From contig NW_011887298.1 of NCBI RefSeq assembly GCF_000151315.2, forward strand, positions 433,417 through 497,416: a stretch of DNA of 64,000 nucleotides, in the 5' to 3' direction. A model generated the notes under the pieces. That model did no database searches. It saw only the letters and a list, made by a program, of their open reading frames with translations, and was not told where the DNA came from. Origin of the DNA: Capsaspora owczarzaki ATCC 30864. Taxonomy: Eukaryota; Opisthokonta; Filasterea. Shown piece by piece: positions 57,431 to 64,000 of this stretch. Within the stretch, counting starts at the first letter, position 1. The number at the start of each line of letters is the position of its first letter. The position numbers and the translations under genes are program-made.

Positions 57431-60400
57431 GGTGAAGCGCTGCTGTGGCTCTTGTTCGAATTGATCAGGAATAATCCACAAAGCGTGGGAACGAAGGCGG
57501 AAGCGCGAAAGAGGAGAAGGGGGGAAGGGAGCGAGAGGGTGAGTCACAGCAGGAGGTGTGGTGACGATGTTGAGGGGGGCGTCGAAGCTGTTGGCTTGAA
57601 CACTTGTTGAAACTGCAAGGTAGGAAGGGCGCAATAAAAATGAAGACTGGCACAGGCTTGAGCTTCGCTAGAGAAGGTGCGAGGTGCAGATTGGTGTCGA
57701 AATTAGCAGAGCTCGAGCTCGCGTGGTTTGTGATTGGAATTGCACACCTAGCGAATATAAAAATACAAATAAAATCCAAAAAAAAAAAATCGAAAAATAG
57801 CGAAAGAAGCAGCAAAGTGAGAGAAACAATCGAAAAGAAGTGACACATACATGTAATGCGAGAAGTGTGAAGGTACGTGGGACAACGAAAAACAAAAACA
57901 GAGGTCGAGAAGGAGGATGCGAACACGAAAACTATGAAAAGTGGTGGAAGAGACAGCAAGGTGAAAGAACGATGAGCAAAAAAAACCAACAAGCAAACTT
58001 GCGAATTTGTGGAAGAGCAGAAGGCGGGGGGTGTTGTTGGTCGAAACGACAAGCATGGGGATGGGGGTTTTTGGAGAAGCACAGCGATCAGTTTACAGCA
58101 ATGGAAGGAATTTTTCAAAATACGAAACAAAAAAAAAAAGGGTCGAACAATCTCCACGATCGGCAAGCCCAAAAGACAACGCAAAGCGCGTTTGGGAAAG
58201 AAGGTTTAAAAGGAAGGAAGCGTTGAAATTTCAAAAAAGACAGAGGAATGAGACGAGAAGGGAAGACGACACTGCGCGCGCAACTCGCAGAGCACTGCTC
58301 ACCCATCCACAAAGCAGAGACAGGGGGGTATACACCACGAGTGCTGAGGGTATGGCGTTGTCAAGATAATGAATCGTAAACAAACGAAAAATCGCAACTT
58401 GTGGTTTGCTAAAACCGCAATCCGCCGATTGCGCCAACAAAAAAGGATATTGTCCTGTTGCTTTTTTTTTTTTTTGCCACTCCGTCATTGACAACAAAGA
58501 CAGAGCGCAAGCGCAACAAGAAGGAGGATAAAGTCGTGCATGGCTCGGCAAACGAAAAATACGAGGCAGGGAAAATATGGAGGGGTTGGCTGAAAGGGGG
58601 GGTTGATTGCTGGGTGATGGCAGCACGTAGCAATCAATCAACTGGCAGGCTGGGATTTTATTTGTTGCCCACAATTGGCGAGAACATCGAATTGTGTCAC
58701 CGAACCTGCCCCTCCTCCTCCTGCTCGCGAGCACACTCCCACCCGCAAAAAGAGGCATCCAGCACCACTGAGAGTTGGACCGAGTGCACGGCCCAGTCAT
58801 CCAGCCGTGCTTCCAAGATGACGCACACAATCGCAAGCTGAAAAAAAAATTGGAAAAGAGGAAAAGTGCTCAACTGAACAATTCGCAAACAGAAAACAGC
58901 AGCTGTCTCCCTTAAGTGAAATAAGCAGAAGGGCCCGGCTGCAATCAAGGCGGCGCGTCGCCAGCGACTGAGAAGGAGAAGGAGAAGGAAGGAGTTGGCC
59001 AAGCCGCAGACGGCGGCGGCTGCGCGTCCCGTCCCCATAGGCGAGAGAGAAAAAAGGGGCGAGCAAGAGGTGAGATGTGGAGAAAGTCCATTTTATCAAA
59101 ATAAAAAAAAAAGGGAGAGGAACAAAAAAAAGTGCACGAGATGCACATTTCCATGACACCCCCCACAGCGCGCTGGCAAGCAGGTGTTGAGCAAGAGGCA
59201 CCAGCGAGAACGCCCAGTGCATCAACGCATGGAAGCGGAGGGGCACTGCGTCGCTGGAGATCAAGGGCATGGGTAAGCAGCTTTTTTTTTTTTTACTTTT
59301 GTTTTTTTTTTTTTTTTACTTTCTACGTGTTTGTTTTTTTAAAAAAAAAATTGGTCGCCAACCAGCCTTCAACGAGGTGGAACGGACAGACCACGGCAGT
59401 TAGGAGGAAGGGGCAGTGGGGAAGAGGGGGGAAGGAGCAAAGAGGACCATTGAGAAGAAAAAATTCAGACCAAGACGATGCGAATTTTGTCATGCGCAGC
59501 AAAAAAAGAGTCAGCGAAAAGGGAAATAAAATCACGAACGATCAAGCGGTGTGGTGTTTCACATCACCACCACCAAGCCCGACGGCTGCTGTCCGCCAAA
59601 GGGGCTTTGGGAGCAGCCCCAGCACCAACTCGGCAAAGCAATGCAAAGTGCAGAGTCAAGTGGCAACATACCACTCGGGAACAGCACTTGCTGAAAAAAG
59701 TAACTCAAAAAAAGCCAATAAAAAAAAAAGCGAGACTGGCAGCAGATCAAAAACCACACAAAAAACTGATAAAAAACAATCAAAAAAATCAAAAGCACGT
59801 CTGAAGATGCATATGCGTGACTTGAAGCATGTACCGCCGAAAAAAAAAATCCAGCAAAGAAATGGGCATATCGCGGCCAAAGTGTTGATAGTGGCACTCG
59901 GCACAAATTAGCGGGAGGGAGGCAACGGTGATTTGCAAACATTTGACGGTGCCTCAATTGCTGCACCCCACCAAGGCCAACTCCTTCGGGCAGCAGGTCC
60001 CAGAAACGACCATCCGAGCCCAAAAGTAACCGCTAGAGGAAGTGCATTTTTACCACGACAAGCCTGATGCATCAGCGAGCATTTTGGGCTTGGTGGATGT
60101 GGCAGCTGCCCCACAAAAAAAAACCAAAAAAAAAAAAACGAACAAAAAAAAACCAAAAAAAAAAATCAAAAAATCAAAAACCCCACACAAGCTCACACCT
60201 CAGCACAGCCTGCTCATCAATCTTCCTGTCAAGAAATGCAGGGTCGTTCATTCTCGACGGAGGATGCACAGCAGGAGGGCAAAAGTGCACAATTGGTGGC
60301 CAGTCGCAAACGCGGCTCCGTTCCATCACCCAACAAAAAAGGAAAAACCACAGGGCCAGGAACATATGGCATTTGTTTACGCGATTTTTGTTTTATGTTG

Positions 60401-61167
60401 CGTTATTTTGGTTCACCAAAGTGGCTTTTTGCGGGTTTGCATAAGTTTTTTGGGATTTGCTTTCTGTGAAGTTTGTTGAGGGTTTTTTGTTTTGTTTCGT
60501 TGAAGGGAGAAGGGAACAAACGGGACAAAAAAACAAAACAAATGCAATACGGCGAACAAGGGCACTGCCGCTCGCCAGTCTGCTCTCTATCTCTCTCTCT
60601 CTCTCTCGCGCGCGCGCACGCTTGTGGAAACCATACAATGATTATCACAAGCAATGGAACACCAAAGAAATCAGAGAACGGACGCATTCAAGGGCCTCGC
60701 AAAAAAAAAAAACAAATCAATAAAAATAAACGAAACTGAAGCGAGAATTGTTCGCATCGTCATGACAAAACCGCAGATTGCCCCTATCTCAAGGCGCGAA
60801 TCGTGACTCATCCCACATCCGACATGCGTGCATTGCAGTTCCCAAAGGATGTGCGCAAAGGGCGGGAAGTGGGAGGCTCGAAAGCGAAAGATAAAAAAAC
60901 ATCGAAGGAGCACAGTGTTTGGCGCCCACAATCGTCAATCGTGTGGTGCTGCGTGCTGTTAGCAAATGGCATTCTGGGATAAGCTTTCGTGGTTTTTTTT
61001 TTTTTTTTTTTTTTTTGATCGAGTTATCGATTTCGCTTTTGTTATTGCTATTTGTGATTGTTTGGTTCTTTTGGGTTGTCTAGAGATTGCGCAGCAGCTC
61101 CTGCCTTCTTCTATGTTTGCTTTAAAAAAAAGGCTGTTGCTAACGCATCAAAGCAACGAAAGAGAAG

Positions 61168-61289
61168 GCAGAAGAAGCACCATAAAAGGGGGGCTGATCG
61201 CCGAAGGAGCGTCAGCCCGTCCACAAAAGCAGAAGAAGCACCATAAAAGGGGGGCTGATCGCCGAAGGAGCGTCAGCCCGTCCACAAAA
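61168..61289. repeat. Two direct 61-bp copies, each with a hairpin
   Basis: Exact repeats at 61168-61228 and 61229-61289. Each holds GGGCTGA...TCAGCCC, a 7-bp stem extended by CGC/GCG with one bulged base around the loop CGAAGGA. Confidence 0.9.
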
Positions 61290-62403
61290 AAAGCGATTTG
61301 AGATTTGTATTGTTTTTTTGTTGTCGCTGCCTCAACGAGAAGCGATTGCGTACAAGCACTGCCCTGCAATATGCCTCACGACCAATCAGTAGGTTTCTTG
61401 CTCTAGTTGTTCGAGCAAAAAGGGAACAAAAAAAATAGTTTAAAAAAAAAAAAAAAAAAGATCCCAAAAGTCGTGACACGTCGGAGTTCGAAAAAACACA
61501 AAAAAAATCACCCCACGAATGAATAGACGCAAGCAGATGGACAGTGCCGTCATCCATTGTGCATAAGAGCGCCTTACGCACTCGCATGACACGCACGGAA
61601 GGGGAGGAACAGGTGTGCGAGAGCACATGTGCGTTTGTTTGTTAAGATAAGGCAAAATAAGAAAGAAAAAAAAGTGGAACGGAAGCTAGCAGACCAATGG
61701 CAACGCCGCGAGATGGCTGGTTGCGCAGCCCCGCCCCCTTTTCGACGCACGCAGCGAGCCACAACCCAGACAACTGCTGAAACACTGTGCAGCGACGCTG
61801 GCTCGCACCTCTGGGATGCGTGCGGAGAGTACGCCCACGTTTTGCTGCAGCAGCTGTGTGAAATCGCGATCGGCAGAGACAAAAGAAGGAAAAACGGTTC
61901 TTTTTTGTTCCGATTTTTTTCCCCAGACTGCGGTTACTGCTGCGATGAGCAGTTTTGAGGTGGTTTGAACCAGAGTGTATGGGTGGATATCGATGGGTGG
62001 GGTGTGGGGGAGGGCAAAATGTTGATATGCAGGGGAACACGAGTGTCGCGTGCGTGTTGTTTCGCAAGAAACACGATTCGATTCTTACAGAAAGTGGAAA
62101 AAGAAAAAGAAAAAATGGAAAGAGAAAGAAAAGTGAGACTGCCCATTTTGAATTAAGTGGGTTGGAATTGCAGACAGGCAAAAGCCAATAGAGCAAATCG
62201 TTTGCAAGCGATCGTCGCGCACATGTCGCGATGCTGTGTCGTCGAACGTGTCGTCAGCACCGGATGCGCAAACGGTGATGAACGAGCAACAGAAAAAGAA
62301 CGAGACAAGGATGACCCAATATGTTCGTGTGTGTGACTGGCGTGTAAGCAGCTCGACGAAAGATCGAAAAGCAAGCGGAGCATTTTTTTTTTCTTTTGCT
62401 TTT

Positions 62404-62413
<10 letters not shown>

Positions 62414-62435
<22 letters not shown>

Positions 62436-62482
62436 TTTCTTTTTCTTTTTCTTTTTCTTTTTCTTTTTCTTTTTCTTTTTCT
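62414..62482 (+). repeat. (CTTTTT)n hexanucleotide microsatellite
   Basis: About 11 copies of CTTTTT after a T tract. It explains the poly-Phe and poly-Lys/Arg frames that overlap it. Confidence 0.9.
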
Positions 62483-62816
62483 GTTTTTGTTCTTGTTTTT
62501 TTCGTTGAAGTTGTTGTGTTTTTTAAAAATGCTGCTAGCCCAACAAAACATCGGACATCTGCTAGACGATGCGATTCGCGAAGGATGACTCGTTTTTGGT
62601 TTGTTGAAAAACGGCGGTGCCGTTAAAAAACGTTCCAAACGCACGCTTCAAAACCACATCACATCACACCACACATCACACAAAGGCCTGCAACATCGTA
62701 CATGATGCCCCGCGCGATTCCTTGGTCCTTTTTTTTTTTTTCTTTTCGGATGACTTCAAGGATGTAACGGTTGTTCATTCGACGCACATTGTCCATTGTG
62801 GAGAATGACACATTGC

Positions 62817-63541
62817 TCAGCCACCCACCTTGCCGTTAATCACGACCGCAGGAACGGACACAACCAAGTCTCTCACATCCACACCAACGAATCGATGGTG
62901 GTCAAATGGGGTGACGCTAGAGAGTGAAGGAGTACTGCGAGACAATTGTTGACGAGGCGTGAAAGTGGCAGCGAATGAATTGAGAGGCGTGGAAACGGCC
63001 CAATCAACAGTTGACAACCACGGGGTTGAAACCGTATCACGGATGGGGCACTGACCCATGGGACAAAGCGCACTGCCTCTGTACGTTTGCAGGTTTGGAG
63101 ATGGGACGTGCACGATGGACACGCGCATTCGACCTCTTTCCCCACCCTCCCTGCAACGTGGAAGGAGAATAGGGACGGAAAAAAAAAAAAAAAGCCTCGG
63201 CTAAATTAAAGTCAATTCAGCAACACGTTTCCCATACACGATCGCCCCTTGGCCCCCATTGACATGCAACGCGATGCTCCTTGAGCTTGCATCACGAGTG
63301 ACGAGGGCAGGAGCAACAGCAGCGAAGGAGAGGAGGGGAGTCACAGAGTGGGGGGGGAATACAAAAAAAAACGAGAGAGGCAAGGGAATGCTAAAAATTA
63401 CCTGTGTGTTGAAATAGAGAATAGTGAGTGATCCGAGCCAGCCGCGCCTGTCATGTCCAAGGGTGGAAGGCTCCTGAGCGAGCTCAGACTCAGGGTTGAG
63501 CATCCCGGCCAAAGTGCTCTCCACCATGTAACTCGGAAAGT
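62817..63541 (-). CDS. Probable exons of an unrecognised gene
   Basis: Two or three minus-strand stretches look coding. 63405-63541 reads YMVESTLAGMLNPES, then HDRRGWLGSLTILYFNTQ, and ends in a GTAATT donor. 63201-63300 continues the same frame with SIALHVNGGQGAIVYGKRV to a TAG. 62817-63040, after a TCAG acceptor, reads PWLSTVDWAVSTPLNSF, then FVGVDVRDLVVSVPAVVINGK to a stop. How they join is not clear: the gene could end at 63201, or splice past it (possible donor at AAAC|GTGTTG) into the last exon. The next exon upstream is probably around 63690-63770 or outside the window. No family is recognised, and the whole call could be wrong. Confidence 0.3.
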
Positions 63542-64000
63542 CAATTCGGATGCAACAACATTCAAATTGTTTTTCAAACAAACTCAAAAGCAAAAAAGCG
63601 GGAAATCGGATGCAAGCTGGAGTTAATTGCAGGAATCAGATCAGTCGCCGATCACGCGTTGGAAACCAATTCAAAACGAGCGACACATCGGAAGCAATGT
63701 TCAATGCTCCGAGTGCATGACGCATCAACCGAGAACACACGCCCGGAAGCAGAACGCAGGCGCAGGAACGCTATGCGAGGAAATGGGCAAAACCAACCCA
63801 ACCCCATTTCACAGCCCAGTCACTACTTGTGCCGGCCCTTCAAAAAAAAAAACAGCCGCTGGCAACTGCGTTTTAATTTCGATCCACTCAACTGCCGATT
63901 GTCGTTCATTTTTGGACCCTGAAGCGCCTTCAACGAGAACTGTATTGCGACGAATCAATCAATCGTTTCGCTTCCCTCTCAGTTCTCATGCATTTGCCTT
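63542..64000. other. Window end, no firm feature
   Basis: On the minus strand an open stretch around 63640-63775 (LMRHALGALNIASDVSLVLNW) could be a further upstream exon of the unrecognised gene. Otherwise there is only an A tract near 63841-63851 and no supported gene. Confidence 0.25.

Larger units (their letters stand above)
57431..62816. promoter_or_regulatory. 5.4-kb non-coding region upstream of the homeobox gene
   Basis: The longest gene-free stretch in the window. Frames are short and broken. The sequence is AT-rich with many homopolymers (for example T about 58459-58476, A 60115-60175, T about 60994-61016, A about 61442-61459), GC-richer islands (58690-59250, 61700-61870) and a duplicated 61-bp hairpin unit at 61168-61289. 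No tRNA or protein gene is recognised. It likely carries the homeobox promoter and other regulatory DNA, possibly with untranslated exons. Confidence 0.45.

Noticed and set aside
55841-57634. N-terminal extension of the homeobox protein to 57634
   Set aside because: The ATG at 57430 has the best start context and the added stretch shows no domain. An upstream exon ending at the CTTGCAG near 57612-57619 remains possible.
62236-62508. Poly-Phe (+) and Arg/Lys-rich (-) frames
   Set aside because: They come from the (CTTTTT)n microsatellite.

Overview
The window is eukaryotic nuclear DNA. Genes are interrupted by short spliceosomal introns with clear GT(GC)-AG borders, intergenic spaces are mostly 150-500 bp, and the products include a STAT factor, a homeodomain factor, a thrombospondin/LamG receptor with a cytoplasmic SH3 domain, a MEKK-type kinase, UBC9, neurochondrin and WRAP53. 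Animal-type signalling genes together with a WOPR-type factor otherwise known from fungi point to a unicellular holozoan. A filasterean close to Capsaspora owczarzaki is my best inference, from gene content only. I see no transposon, virus-like element, CRISPR array or RNA gene.

Layout, left to right. 1-4130 (+): 3' part of a TSP1-repeat/LamG/SH3 membrane receptor, cut by the window edge. 4611-6077 (+): UBC9. 6277-7824 (-): sideroflexin. 7999-9744 (+): WRAP53/TCAB1. 9903-14192 (-): STAT, 12 exons. 14500-17181 (+): ankyrin-repeat protein. 17315-23500 (-): neurochondrin with large low-complexity insertions. 23832-25157 (+): NMNAT. 25328-32937 (-): a 2358-residue SPRY-Kelch-ubiquitin-fold-MAP3K kinase. 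33410-35757 (-): multi-pass membrane protein. 39316-42425 (+): WOPR (Gti1/Pac2) transcription factor. 42910-45375 (-): secreted GH38-like/DUF5054 protein. 45860-46984 (+): 3-hydroxyacyl-CoA dehydrogenase. 47162-49327 (-): BABAM2/BRE. 49772-52813 (+): PANK4-type PanK-DUF89 fusion. 53043-55322 (-): TLC-domain protein. 55841-57430 (-): homeobox protein. 57431-62816 is a long non-coding stretch. 62817-63541 holds probable minus-strand exons of an unrecognised gene.

Genes alternate strand almost perfectly, so most 5' ends are paired in short divergent promoters and most 3' ends converge with little space between. The exceptions are the long AT- and homopolymer-rich stretches upstream of the WOPR gene (about 3.6 kb) and of the homeobox gene (about 5.4 kb). 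Both are transcription factor genes, which suggests larger regulatory regions.

Exon coordinates were derived by hand from splice consensus, reading frame and remembered family sequences. For the recognised multi-exon genes the exon lengths add up to whole codons. No database search was run.
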